Assembly: GCA_041556555.1 (NCBI GenBank)
Contig: JBFFIE010000001.1
Span: 87,072-151,071, forward strand
Origin: SZUA-592 sp041556555
GTDB taxonomy: Bacteria > Pseudomonadota > Gammaproteobacteria > Eutrophobiales > Eutrophobiaceae
DNA: 64,000 bases
Direction of reading: 5' to 3'
Shown: positions 51,699-60,791 of the stretch, one piece after another
Layout: every line of letters begins with the position of its first letter
How positions within the stretch are numbered: position 1 is the first letter of the stretch
Made by a program: the position numbers and the translations under genes
The notes under the pieces: generated by a model
Databases searched by the model: none
Told to the model about the DNA's origin: nothing
Seen by the model: only the letters and a program-made list of their open reading frames with translations

Positions 51699-53822
51699 AT
51701 GCAGAACAATGCGGGCAAAATACTTGTCGTAGACGACAGCGAAGATAACCTTGAGTTGTATGTGAGAAAGCTCCGCAGTCAGCATTATATTCCTACTGCG
51801 GCAAATTCAGGTGATGCTGCATTGGAATTGATAAACAGGGAGTCGTTTGACCTGGTATTACTCGATATCAAAATGCCCGGTCTGAACGGTTACCAGACTC
51901 TCGTGCGAATACGCGAAGTCAGTAGCCCTTCCGAATTACCGGTCATTATGATAACTGCAACGCATGAGGGTAATTCGGCAATAAACTTCCTCTCTCTTGG
52001 TGCGAATGACTATGTTTCCAAGCCTATTGACTTTTCGGTACTGTTTGCGCGTGCTGGCGCTCAGATTCAAATCAAGCGCTCCACAGATGAATTAAACAAA
52101 TGGTCACAGGAACTTGAAAAACGCATTGAAGAGCGTTCCAGGGAACTGGTCGAGAGCGAGGCCAGGTTCAGGATGCTCTACGATCAAAATCCTGCCATGT
52201 ATTTTACTGTGACCAACACGGGGAAAATTATATCGGTTAACGAGTTTGCTGCGAAAAGGCTGGGATATAAAAAGGAGGATATCAAGGATTCATCGATTAC
52301 AGATTATATTTCGCCGGATTTCAGAATTGAAGCCATGGGCAGACTGAAATTTGCATTCAGACAGGCACAGGAACTGACTATTTGGGAAGTGCCTGTTATG
52401 AAGAAAGACATGACAACTATCTGGATCAAGGTGATATCCAGGATTATTCACGACGATCTTGCAGATCAATCGGTCATGCTACTTGTTTGTGAAGATGTTA
52501 CAGTCCAGAGGCAAATCACGGAAGATCTGGCCTATAAAATGACGCATGATCCTTTGACGGGGCTTACAAGCCGTAAGGATTTTGAAAATAAATTAAATTT
52601 TTTGTTCGGTGCCCAGGATGAGGATAAAGGGAAATATACATTGTGTTATATCGATCTGGATCAATTTAAGGTCATAAACGAGACCAGCGGTCATATTGCT
52701 GGTGATAAATTGCTTAAAGAAATTGGCAATTTGATTGATTCGCATGTAAGGGAAGATGAATTACTCGCCAGCATGGGCGGCGATAACTTCGTTATTTTGA
52801 TGAAAGGGGAATCGTTTGAAGAGTCAAGACAACGGGCAGAAGACATTAAATATGACATATCAGAGTATCGGTTTAACTGGCAAGATAAAAAGTTCAGTGT
52901 GACAGCCAGTGTTGGACTGGTCGAAATCAGCGAATCTTTTGATTCTTTCGATTCAGTCTCACATTTACTGAGTCTGGCTGACGCCGCTTGTTATATGGCC
53001 AAGGAAAGTGGGCGAAACAGAATACACATACTCAATCGTGAAAATATAGACATTCAGCAAAGACATGACGAAATGTTATGGGTCAACAGAGTGAATGACA
53101 GTCTTGAGAAAGACTATTTTCAGTTATGGTGTCAAAAAATTAAACCACTTTCAAAAAAAGGAGGTAAACACCATTACGAGATTCTTCTCAGGATGTTGGA
53201 TAATGACAGGCTCATAGCGCCAGGTAACTTCCTGCCTGCTGCGGAGCGTTTCGGGTTATCAGCAAAAATTGATAAGTGGGTCATCGATAAAACCTTTAGT
53301 TGGATGTCGCAACATTCAGAGAAATCCAGAGACCTATATTTTTCTGTCAACCTGTCGGGCCAAACCCTGTCAAACCATGAAGTACTGGACTATATCAAGG
53401 AAAAACTTCAGGAATATACTGTGCCATCAGGAAATATTTGTTTCGAAATTACCGAAACAGCTGCAATTGGTAATCTGAAAATTGCAGTTGACTTTATCCT
53501 GGAACTGAAGTCTGCGGGTTGCAGTTTTTCTCTTGATGACTTTGGCTCTGGTATGTCTTCGCTGAGTTACCTGAAAACCCTCCCGGTTGATTACCTGAAA
53601 ATTGATGGTGTCTTTGTAAAGAACATAGTCAAGGATAATCTTGACAGGACGCTGGTTGAATCGATCAGTGATATTGGCAGGGCAATGGGCAAGGAAATCA
53701 TCGCCGAGTTCGTGGAGAATGATGAAATTATCTCTTTATTGAAAAAAATTGGTATCGATTACGCACAAGGATACGGTGTAGAAAAACCGAAACCGATTGC
53801 CTTATTGCTCGAACAGTCTTGA
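51699..53822 (+). CDS. Receiver-PAS-GGDEF-EAL signalling protein (probable c-di-GMP phosphodiesterase)
   Basis: Cytoplasmic response regulator of 707 residues. The receiver domain at about 8-125 has phospho-acceptor Asp56 in LLDIKMPG and the conserved Lys in YVSKPID. A short coiled coil (about 127-152), a PAS domain (about 155-270), a GGDEF domain (about 280-440) and an EAL domain (about 465-700) follow. The GGDEF motif reads GGDNF near 360, losing the key Glu, so cyclase activity is doubtful. The EAL signature reads EIL (Glu near 494), and ITETAAI, LDDFGSGMSSLSYLKTLPVDYLKIDG keep the metal and catalytic residues. No histidine kinase is adjacent. It ends one base before the convergent pirin gene. 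Confidence 0.92.
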   Translation: MQNNAGKILVVDDSEDNLELYVRKLRSQHYIPTAANSGDAALELINRESFDLVLLDIKMPGLNGYQTLVRIREVSSPSELPVIMITATHEGNSAINFLSLGANDYVSKPIDFSVLFARAGAQIQIKRSTDELNKWSQELEKRIEERSRELVESEARFRMLYDQNPAMYFTVTNTGKIISVNEFAAKRLGYKKEDIKDSSITDYISPDFRIEAMGRLKFAFRQAQELTIWEVPVMKKDMTTIWIKVISRIIHDDLADQSVMLLVCEDVTVQRQITEDLAYKMTHDPLTGLTSRKDFENKLNFLFGAQDEDKGKYTLCYIDLDQFKVINETSGHIAGDKLLKEIGNLIDSHVREDELLASMGGDNFVILMKGESFEESRQRAEDIKYDISEYRFNWQDKKFSVTASVGLVEISESFDSFDSVSHLLSLADAACYMAKESGRNRIHILNRENIDIQQRHDEMLWVNRVNDSLEKDYFQLWCQKIKPLSKKGGKHHYEILLRMLDNDRLIAPGNFLPAAERFGLSAKIDKWVIDKTFSWMSQHSEKSRDLYFSVNLSGQTLSNHEVLDYIKEKLQEYTVPSGNICFEITETAAIGNLKIAVDFILELKSAGCSFSLDDFGSGMSSLSYLKTLPVDYLKIDGVFVKNIVKDNLDRTLVESISDIGRAMGKEIIAEFVENDEIISLLKKIGIDYAQGYGVEKPKPIALLLEQS

Positions 53823-54683
53823 TTACAGATTACCTTCCTGGTAATCCCTGACTGCCTGTTCTATCTCATCCCGGGTATTCATGACAAACGGGCCACCCCT
53901 GGCGACCGGTTCATTTAATGGCAAGGCACTCAAGAACAGGCAATTTGCCCCGTCAGCTCCCGCTGTAATGCATAATTTTTCACCCTGACCGAGAACTGCG
54001 AGGTCGCCTGTTTCCAGTTTCGTTATCCTGTTACCTGTATCTGGAAGACTGAGAGAGCCCGAGTAAATATAAATGAATTTATTATTAGAAGTAACAACGG
54101 GCTCACTAAATTCTGTGCCAGCGGGCAACCTAATATCCAGATAAACAGGATTCGTGGCAATATTCTTAACCGGTCCCTTGGTGCCCAGGGATGTCTCGCC
54201 GGTGATGACACGTACAATGATATTTCCGTCCCTTGTTTCACTGGGTATCTCATCTTTACTGACTTCCTGGTACCTGGGCTCCGTCATTTTTTGTGTGGCG
54301 GGCAGGTTGATCCATAACTGGAACCCCCATAACAACCCGTCTTCCTGTTCCGGCATCTCGGAGTGAATGATACCCCGGCCTGCCGTCATCCACTGTATGC
54401 CGCCGGGCTCGATAACGCCCTGATGCCCGGCATTGTCCTTGTGCCTTATTTTTCCGGCGAGCATATAGGTGACGGTTTCAAACCCCCGGTGAGGATGGTC
54501 CGGAAACCCGGCGATATAATCATCTGCCTTGTCCGACCGGAATTCATCGAGCAGGAGGAACGGGTCCAGCATATTCAGCTCGGGGGTTCCCATGATACGG
54601 GTCAGATTCACACCCGCCCCGTCACTGGTCGCCCGGCCGGTTACTTTTTTGATGATTTTTAACGCTGAATTGTCCCTGGACAT
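53823..54683 (-). CDS. Pirin family protein
   Basis: Bicupin of 286 residues. The N-terminal cupin keeps the metal ligands in FPDHPHRGFETVTYMLAGKIRHKD and HSEMPEQ, followed by LLWGFQLWINLPATQKMTEPRYQ. The C-terminal cupin is present (NPVYLDIRLPAGTEFSEPV). Pirins bind iron; some act as quercetin dioxygenases, others as regulators, and sequence alone does not decide. It is a single gene, convergent with the signalling protein with no gap, and divergent from the small acidic gene. Confidence 0.94.
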   Translation of the reverse strand: MSRDNSALKIIKKVTGRATSDGAGVNLTRIMGTPELNMLDPFLLLDEFRSDKADDYIAGFPDHPHRGFETVTYMLAGKIRHKDNAGHQGVIEPGGIQWMTAGRGIIHSEMPEQEDGLLWGFQLWINLPATQKMTEPRYQEVSKDEIPSETRDGNIIVRVITGETSLGTKGPVKNIATNPVYLDIRLPAGTEFSEPVVTSNNKFIYIYSGSLSLPDTGNRITKLETGDLAVLGQGEKLCITAGADGANCLFLSALPLNEPVARGGPFVMNTRDEIEQAVRDYQEGNL

Positions 54684-54866
54684 CAGTTGCCGTGCCCCCT
54701 GTTTTTGATAAAAAAATCAGATTGTCACCATAAAAATTATTTGTTTTACAACAATAACTGGAATTTCTATATAGAGCCAAATTCTATTGCGAAGTTAGAA
54801 TTAATCAACAGCAGCAAGTGTATTTTGTTGTTTTTACTAAAATTAATATCTCTCAGAGGGTTTGCC

Positions 54867-55124
54867 ATGGGTAGCATGAACGACCGTGATTATGATGAAT
54901 ATGAGGATGATGAACCAATCTTGGAAGATGAAGTAACCAATTTTGAGGGTACTGATTCAGAATTCAGTGAAACACCGTTCCTGGCAAAAATGCAACAACA
55001 GGTCACCCGTACCTGGCGTGATGCAGAAAAATACAAGGAGATGAAGGAACTAAACCGCCTGATAAATGACGAATTGTATATAGGTTTTAACGCGAGAGAT
55101 TTTTTAGGAGATGAAGAATACTGA
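54867..55124 (+). CDS. Small acidic protein of unknown function
   Basis: An 85-residue protein from the ATG at 54867, which has a CAGAGGG ribosome-binding site; the open frame extends upstream to 54687 but with A/T-rich, unprotein-like sequence. The N-terminal half is very acidic (NDRDYDEYEDDEPILEDEV), the C-terminal half amphipathic and helical (AEKYKEMKELNRLINDELY), ending FLGDEEY. No domain is recognised. The layout is reminiscent of short acidic proteins found in many gammaproteobacteria, but I cannot name one with confidence. Confidence 0.6.
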   Translation: MGSMNDRDYDEYEDDEPILEDEVTNFEGTDSEFSETPFLAKMQQQVTRTWRDAEKYKEMKELNRLINDELYIGFNARDFLGDEEY

Positions 55125-55240
55125 CGGTCTAGCAATCAACCATTTCAGAGGCAGCAGCCAGGGAGTCCTTTCCGTCCCGGATAGACATTCAGCGGACAAT
55201 AAAGCCGGTATAAAACCACAACAGACAGATGGGAATTATA

Positions 55241-56083
55241 TCAAACCTGTGGATTTATCATGGAAAGAAGTTCGACAACAAAATCCTGGTTTTCATTCTG
55301 ACGATAGACAGCAAACGATTTACGATTGATACCGGGTGCATCTTCAACCCGGTATAACCTCTTCCTGGACAGGTCTTCCCGCACTATCGGTTCCGGTAAA
55401 TAGGCAGAACCTCCTTCTTTCTTGATCAGGTAATGCGCGGTATGCCCCAGGTTTATCCTCAGGTCAAGCGCCGGACTATCCGGGAAATGCCGGGCATGCT
55501 CCCTTAAAAATGAACTGCCCCAGTCAACATAGATGTAATTTTTTGTGAAGGCATCCTGCACTGTCTGTTTTTTTTCCGAACTGACCATAATCAATTCGAA
55601 TGACATCGCATCCTTGATTTCCAGATCAGGTATCTGGGGATAGTCATACATAAACGCCACATCGATAGATTGTCCAAGTAATGCCCTTACCAGGCTTTCT
55701 GATGATGAAGCTTCTGCTACAATCGCCATGTCTGGGTACTGGGAACGCAGCCTGATAATTAAATTTCCGAGATAAACATCCCATAGGCTGGGAACAGCGC
55801 CAATCACAAAAGGGGTTTTGCCTTCTTCCTGTATGTTGATGTCCAGGCAGGCCCTGTTCCATACATTAAGTATTGACTCGGCATGCTTTAAAAATTTTTG
55901 ACCTGCTGTCGTTAACTGGATATTGTTCCTGTTACGTTTAAACAATTCGACACCAAGTTCAGTTTCCAGTTGCCTTATCCTCGCACTGACGGTTGACTGT
56001 GTGACAAAGAGATTTTCCGCGGCCTTGCCAAAATGGCAGGTCCGGTGGACCTCAATAAATGTTTTTAAAATGGTTACATCCAT
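55241..56083 (-). CDS. LysR-type transcriptional regulator
   Basis: DNA-binding regulator of 280 residues from the ATG at 56083. The longer reading to 56194 would cross into the divergent gene. The N-terminal winged helix-turn-helix is clear: FIEVHRTCHFGKAAENLFVTQSTVSARIRQLE. A periplasmic-binding-like effector domain follows from about 90 (GAVPSLWDVYLGNLIIRL, YPDMAIVAEASSSESLVRAL). It is divergent from the rimB-rimK group with a 53-base gap and could regulate it. Its effector is unknown. Confidence 0.92.
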   Translation of the reverse strand: MDVTILKTFIEVHRTCHFGKAAENLFVTQSTVSARIRQLETELGVELFKRNRNNIQLTTAGQKFLKHAESILNVWNRACLDINIQEEGKTPFVIGAVPSLWDVYLGNLIIRLRSQYPDMAIVAEASSSESLVRALLGQSIDVAFMYDYPQIPDLEIKDAMSFELIMVSSEKKQTVQDAFTKNYIYVDWGSSFLREHARHFPDSPALDLRINLGHTAHYLIKKEGGSAYLPEPIVREDLSRKRLYRVEDAPGINRKSFAVYRQNENQDFVVELLSMINPQV

Positions 56084-56136
56084 ATCGGTTACTATAGTGA
56101 CTGATTCCAGCAAATGTATACCCCGTTTTTTAGCGT

Positions 56137-56604
56137 ATGAACAGTAAAAATCAAAATCATCCGATGGAAATTGGCTGGCGGGAATGGGTGACATTACCTG
56201 GCTTGAAGGTACCAGCCATCAAGGCAAAGATTGATACCGGTGCCAGGACGTCAGCTCTGCATACTTTTCATATTGAAACCTTCTCAGAGCAGGGCGTTGA
56301 AAAGGTTCGCTTTAAGCTTCATCCATTACAAAGAAATACCGATCTGGTCATCGAATGCATATCACCGGTCATTGATACTAGAACCGTCAAGGATTCCGGT
56401 GGCCATGCCGAGGAACGCATTGTTATAGAAACACCGTTAAAAATCGGCGATCGGGAATGGCCAATAGAGATCACTCTGACCAGCCGTGATGATATGATGT
56501 TCAGAATGCTGTTGGGGCGAACAGCAATCAAAGATGGGAACCTGTTTGTCAGTCCCGGCAAATCATACATAAACGGCAGATCACTCAGAAAGGCATACAA
56601 ATAA
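56137..56604 (+). CDS. rimB: RimB-like retropepsin-type protease
   Basis: A 155-residue protein of the ATP-dependent zinc protease / DUF785 family, which has an aspartic retropepsin-like core. It shows AIKAKIDTGARTSALHTF with the catalytic-type DTGA motif, VIETPLKIGDREWPIEITL, and MMFRMLLGRTAI. In Pseudomonas the homologue RimB works with RimK to modify ribosomal protein S6. A second in-frame ATG at 56164 would remove nine residues. It is the first gene of the rimB-rimK-desuccinylase-like set, 24 bases before rimK. Confidence 0.9.
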   Translation: MNSKNQNHPMEIGWREWVTLPGLKVPAIKAKIDTGARTSALHTFHIETFSEQGVEKVRFKLHPLQRNTDLVIECISPVIDTRTVKDSGGHAEERIVIETPLKIGDREWPIEITLTSRDDMMFRMLLGRTAIKDGNLFVSPGKSYINGRSLRKAYK

Positions 56605-56628
56605 TACCCAGCGAGGGAGAGAGAGTTT

Positions 56629-57534
56629 ATGAAAATCGCACTGTTGTCGCGAAATCCGAATTTATACTCGACAAAACGACTTATCGAAGCTGCCGAAGAG
56701 GCCGGTCATGAAATCCGCAGGCTCGATGTGTTGCGTTGTTACATGAACATTACCTCAGCCATGCCCAGTATTCATTACAAGGGCACACAACTGGAAAAAT
56801 TTGATTCTGTAATCCCGCGAATCGGCGCCTCGGTCACATTTTATGGTGCGGCCGTCTTGCGGCAGTTTGAAATGATGGGAGTCTATCCCCTGAATGAATC
56901 AGTCGCCATTACCCGGTCACGTGACAAGTTAAGGGCGTCCCAATTGCTCGCCCGCAAGGGGATTGGCCTACCGGTAACCGGCTTTGCCAATAAGCCCGAT
57001 GACATTGATGACTTGATCAAGCTGGTGGGTGGTGCGCCACTGGTTATTAAACTGTTGCAGGGTACCCAGGGTATCGGCGTGGTGTTGGCCGAAACCCGCA
57101 AGGCCGCGGAAAGTGTGATTGAATCTTTCCTGGGCCTGAATGCCAGTGCCCTGGTACAGGAATTCATTAAAGAGGCCGGTGGATCGGACATTCGTTGTTT
57201 TGTTGTGGGAGAAAAAGTCGTGGCCGCCATGATGCGCGAAGCAAAAGAAGGGGAGTTTCGTTCCAATATCCATCGCGGTGGCAGCGCCAGGCTGGTAAAG
57301 ATTACGCCGATGGAACGGGAAACGGCAACCCGTGCTGCCCGTACCATGGGACTGAATGTTTGCGGTGTTGATATCCTGCGATCCAATCATGGACCGGTGG
57401 TCATGGAAGTGAATTCCTCACCCGGCCTGGAAGGCATCGAGAAGGCCACAGGCAAGGACATTGCCGGCATGATCATCAAATTTATTGAAAACAATGCCAA
57501 ACAAGGAAAGACCCGCACCCGTGGCAAAGGCTAA
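56629..57534 (+). CDS. rimK: Ribosomal protein S6--L-glutamate ligase RimK
   Basis: ATP-grasp ligase adding glutamates to the C-terminus of ribosomal protein S6. The 301 residues match RimK throughout: MKIALLSRNPNLYSTKRLIEAA, NESVAITRSRDKLRASQLLARKGIGLP, the ATP loop VIKLLQGTQGIGVVLAE, GGSDIRCFVVGEKVVAAMMR, GEFRSNIHRGGSARLVKIT and VMEVNSSPGLEGIEKATG. A GAGGGAGAG ribosome-binding site precedes the ATG. The 3' end overlaps the next gene by about 40 bases, indicating coupling. Confidence 0.95.
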   Translation: MKIALLSRNPNLYSTKRLIEAAEEAGHEIRRLDVLRCYMNITSAMPSIHYKGTQLEKFDSVIPRIGASVTFYGAAVLRQFEMMGVYPLNESVAITRSRDKLRASQLLARKGIGLPVTGFANKPDDIDDLIKLVGGAPLVIKLLQGTQGIGVVLAETRKAAESVIESFLGLNASALVQEFIKEAGGSDIRCFVVGEKVVAAMMREAKEGEFRSNIHRGGSARLVKITPMERETATRAARTMGLNVCGVDILRSNHGPVVMEVNSSPGLEGIEKATGKDIAGMIIKFIENNAKQGKTRTRGKG

Positions 57535-58588
57535 AAAAACAAAACGCAAGGCCATGGAAATTGGTGGCGTCACGGTTGAGCCGGGCCAACGCGAGGTCAT
57601 CGATCTTTCCATCCCCGATCTGTACATGCATACCTCATTGACTATCCCGGTACAGGTGATCCATGGCAAGGAAGAGGGGCCAACCTTGTTTGTTTGCGCG
57701 GCCATTCACGGTGACGAGATCAATGGCGTGGAAATCATACGTCGCTTGATGAAATCGAAACGGATCAACCGCATCAAGGGCACGTTACTGGCCGTGCCGG
57801 TGGTGAATGTATACGGCTTTATTGACAAGTCGCGTTACCTGCCGGATCGCCGCGACCTGAACCGTGCTTTCCCCGGATCGGAATCCGGTTCACTGGCGGC
57901 CAGACTGTCACATGTTTTCTTTAACGAAATCGCGGCCAAGTCCACGCATGGTATCGATTTACATACGGCCGCCATCCACCGCGATAACCTGCCGCAGATA
58001 CGCGCCTACCTGGATGATGATGAAACCAAGCGCATGGCCGAGGCGTTCTCCGTCCCGGTCATTTTAAATACCCCGATCCTGGAAGGCTCCATGCGCGAGG
58101 CTTTGGAGAAAATGGACATCTCCGTGATCGTTTACGAGGCTGGTGAAGCCCTCCGCTTTAACGAGGTATCCATCCGGGCCGGGGTAAAGGGTATTGTGAA
58201 TGTTATGCGGGCAATCGGTATGTTACCAAAATTAAAATCACCGAAACGTTCCATCAAAACACTGACATGCAAGTCCAGCACCTGGGTGCGTGCACCCCAG
58301 AGCGGCATCCTGCGCAGCCTGATACCACTGGGCAAGGTCGTGGAGAAAGATCAGATCATGGGTGTGGTTGCCGATCCCTTCGGCGAGAAAGAAGAAGAGG
58401 TGATTGCCACCACCTCGGGTATCGTGGTTGGTCGTACCAATATTCCATTAGTGAACGAAGGCGAAGCCCTGTTTCATATTGCAAGGTACAAGGAAACCGG
58501 CACGGCTACTGACAGCGTTGAAGTCTTCCAGCAGGAAATGGATCCCGACTCCGATCTCAAGCCGCCGTCAGAGCCACCTATAGTTTAG
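57494..58588 (+). CDS. Succinylglutamate desuccinylase/aspartoacylase-family zinc hydrolase of the rim operon
   Basis: M14-like zinc hydrolase of about 364 residues. The start is probably ATG 57494 inside the rimK end; a TTG at 57485 is possible. Metal ligands are in CAAIHGDEINGVEI (His and Glu) and GIDLHTAAIHRDN (His). DRRDLNRAFPGSESGSLAARL is the family substrate-site block. A C-terminal beta domain follows (TWVRAPQSGILRSLIPLGKVVEKDQIMGVV). Such genes are often next to rimK in gammaproteobacteria; the substrate is unknown, an aminoacyl or glutamyl modification being one possibility. Confidence 0.9.
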   Translation: MPNKERPAPVAKAKKTKRKAMEIGGVTVEPGQREVIDLSIPDLYMHTSLTIPVQVIHGKEEGPTLFVCAAIHGDEINGVEIIRRLMKSKRINRIKGTLLAVPVVNVYGFIDKSRYLPDRRDLNRAFPGSESGSLAARLSHVFFNEIAAKSTHGIDLHTAAIHRDNLPQIRAYLDDDETKRMAEAFSVPVILNTPILEGSMREALEKMDISVIVYEAGEALRFNEVSIRAGVKGIVNVMRAIGMLPKLKSPKRSIKTLTCKSSTWVRAPQSGILRSLIPLGKVVEKDQIMGVVADPFGEKEEEVIATTSGIVVGRTNIPLVNEGEALFHIARYKETGTATDSVEVFQQEMDPDSDLKPPSEPPIV

Positions 58589-58611
58589 TCATATTTAACG
58601 TTTTATCTGTA

Positions 58612-58635
58612 GGGCACGCAGCGAAGCAAGTGCCC
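58612..58635. repeat. Intergenic palindromic hairpin GGGCAC...GTGCCC
   Basis: In the 115-base gap between the rim group and htpX a 6-base stem GGGCAC/GTGCCC encloses GCAGCGAAGCAA. The motif looks like the small dispersed hairpins found between genes in many gammaproteobacteria. It might also serve as terminator between the two convergent genes, but no T-run follows. Confidence 0.4.
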
Positions 58636-58703
58636 CACACAAGCGCCTTGTTAGGCAGCTTGTTTACACAATGGGACACCTGTGGTGCAAATTGTCTGGT
58701 ATG

Positions 58704-59585
58704 TTAGTGGTTTTCCAGTGCCGCAATCCGCTCTTCCAGTGGCGGGTGGGTCATGAACAAACGTTTAAGGCCCTGGCCAATACCACCGCGGATACCAAAG
58801 GCCTTCATGGAATCCGGTAATTGATTGGGTGTGTGTGCCTGTTGCAGTCGCTTCAACGCATTGATCATTTTATGCCGGCCTGCCAGTGCAGCGCCGCCGG
58901 CATCGGCGCGGAATTCCCGTTGACGTGAGAACCAGAAGACAATGATGCTGGCGAGTACGGCAAGCACCATCTCGGCAATAATTGCCGTAATCCAGAAGGC
59001 CGGGCCATGACCGCGTTCAACCTTGAAGACAACCCGGTCGACAACATGTCCGATCACGCGCGAGAAGAAGATCACAAAGGTATTCACCACACCCTGGATT
59101 AGGGATAAAGTGATCATGTCGCCGTTGGCGACGTGGCTGACCTCATGTCCCAACACGGCCTCGAGTTCATCACGGTTCATTTGTTCCAGGATGCCGGTAC
59201 TGACGGCCACCAAAGCATTGTTGCGGTTGGCGCCGGTGGCAAAGGCGTTAATGTCCGGCGAGGGATAGATCGCGACTTCCGGCATGCCGATGCCGGCTGC
59301 CTGTGCTTGCTGCCGCACAGTGTTCAACAACCATTGTTCTGCCTCGTTGCGTGGTTGCTCGATGACCCGAGCGCCGGTGGATTTCTTCGCCATCCACTTG
59401 GAAATCAGCAGGGAAATGATCGACCCTGCCATGCCGAACACAGCAGAGAAGATGAGCAGGGCGTTGAAGTCAAGGCCAGCCCCCTGTTCGTCAAGGATCC
59501 GTTCCACCCCGAGTAGACGCAGGGTGATACTCATGACAATCAGGATGGCAAAGTTGGTGGCAAGGAACAGAGTAATACGTTTCAT
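58704..59585 (-). CDS. htpX: Membrane zinc metalloprotease HtpX
   Basis: Inner-membrane quality-control protease of 293 residues. It has two N-terminal membrane helices (about 4-22 and 38-58), the zinc motif LEAVLGHEVSHVANGD, two further helices (FVIFFSRVIGHV and WITAIIAEMVLAVLASIIVFW), and the third zinc ligand in REFRADAGGAALAG. Length and layout are those of E. coli HtpX, a member of the envelope-stress response. It is a single gene, convergent with the rim group. Confidence 0.96.
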   Translation of the reverse strand: MKRITLFLATNFAILIVMSITLRLLGVERILDEQGAGLDFNALLIFSAVFGMAGSIISLLISKWMAKKSTGARVIEQPRNEAEQWLLNTVRQQAQAAGIGMPEVAIYPSPDINAFATGANRNNALVAVSTGILEQMNRDELEAVLGHEVSHVANGDMITLSLIQGVVNTFVIFFSRVIGHVVDRVVFKVERGHGPAFWITAIIAEMVLAVLASIIVFWFSRQREFRADAGGAALAGRHKMINALKRLQQAHTPNQLPDSMKAFGIRGGIGQGLKRLFMTHPPLEERIAALENH

Positions 59586-59651
59586 GATTATTGTTTTTCC
59601 AGGTAAAAATTAACGATACCTATATAGGGCTGGGCCGGCGGATTTCAAGGT

Positions 59652-60791
59652 CTAATGAGTTACCCGGGCGACGTGACGGATTGTTTGCTTGAGGGCGTCC
59701 AGGCTGTGGGCCGGGGCGAGCAAATCAAGTTTGGGGACTATCTGTTGTTCAAAGTCCTGCTCCAGTTGAAATCCTTCCCGGCCGACCATAGGATTCAGCC
59801 AGAGTACCTGGCCGCAACGATCTTTCAGTTCCGTAATCACATTGGAAAGATAGGGTGTTTCATTGGTATCAAAGCCATCACTGATGATGAGTACAATGCT
59901 ATTAGGACGAATCGTATCGTGGTAATGGCGGATAAAGTATTCGATTGATTCCGCGATACACGTGCCGCCCATCCAGAGATGATTCTTTTCTTCCAACCGG
60001 GCTTTCATGGTGGCAATCGATTGTTCCCGAAACAGTGAAGTGACACAAAACAGTCGGGTATGAAAGACAAAGGCATTGCTGGTTTTGAAAGTGCGGACCA
60101 GACCACGGGCAAAGCGGAAGAGCAGGGGATTGTTCCAGGCCATGGAATGCGAAACATCATGTAGGATGATGAGGTGCGGTTCTTCCCGTAGTTTCCTTGC
60201 AAACAGAGGCTTCAGGGGCAAACCGCCGTAGGCCATATTCCCCCGCAAGGTTTTTCGGATGTCGATCCGGTTGCCCCGGGTAGCCGTCAGGGTCCGGCGC
60301 TTCATTTTCTTGCGCAGCATCAGGGCCAGTTGTTCTGCCAGCCGTTCGATTTTCCTGGCCGCGTTTCGATCGTTAAGAAATCTGAAATCGGCTTTACTGA
60401 TGCTCTTTTGCTTGCCTGCACCGGAGCCTGTGACAGCAGACAGTTCTTCCGTGAACCGGTTTGTATGTTCTGTGGTGCCGGAAAGTCCGGTTTGAGTTTT
60501 TTTATGCTGTTTTCTGCTAATAAACCAGACGTGTTTGTCGTTATCCGTCTCCGGTGGATTGCGGTCCGGATACCAGAACTGGTCAAATAAGCGGTCAAAG
60601 CGTTTCCATTCGTCAGGGTCCCTGCAGGTCAGGCTGCGGATGGCATTGCGGGTCCAGGTTTCATCATGAATCAATCCCTGGTTCATGATCCTGAATGTGT
60701 CCGTGGTTTCACTAGGGCCTAGGACATAACCTTGCTGGCGCAGATAGTTCATGAAACCCAGCAATCTTTCATGAGAAAATTGCAGGGTCAT
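59652..60791 (-). CDS. VWA-domain protein, CoxE-like
   Basis: A 379-residue protein with a C-terminal von Willebrand A domain holding a MIDAS motif (ILHDVSHSMAWNNPLLFRF, then LWMGGTCIAESIEYFIRHY and IVLIISDGFDTNETP). This matches the CoxE family, partners of MoxR-type ATPases in metal-cofactor insertion or complex assembly. The ATG overlaps the stop of the MoxR gene by four bases, so the two act together. No carbon monoxide dehydrogenase or methanol dehydrogenase genes are near, and the client protein is unknown. Confidence 0.88.
   Translation of the reverse strand: MTLQFSHERLLGFMNYLRQQGYVLGPSETTDTFRIMNQGLIHDETWTRNAIRSLTCRDPDEWKRFDRLFDQFWYPDRNPPETDNDKHVWFISRKQHKKTQTGLSGTTEHTNRFTEELSAVTGSGAGKQKSISKADFRFLNDRNAARKIERLAEQLALMLRKKMKRRTLTATRGNRIDIRKTLRGNMAYGGLPLKPLFARKLREEPHLIILHDVSHSMAWNNPLLFRFARGLVRTFKTSNAFVFHTRLFCVTSLFREQSIATMKARLEEKNHLWMGGTCIAESIEYFIRHYHDTIRPNSIVLIISDGFDTNETPYLSNVITELKDRCGQVLWLNPMVGREGFQLEQDFEQQIVPKLDLLAPAHSLDALKQTIRHVARVTH

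Noticed and set aside
55111..55329. 72-residue plus-strand frame after the small acidic gene
   Set aside because: Overlaps the 3' end of the LysR gene, has no good ribosome-binding site and no recognisable protein features.
58593..58656. Integron attC site
   Set aside because: The two core-like ends are poorly complementary (about four bases), and no integrase or gene cassettes are seen.
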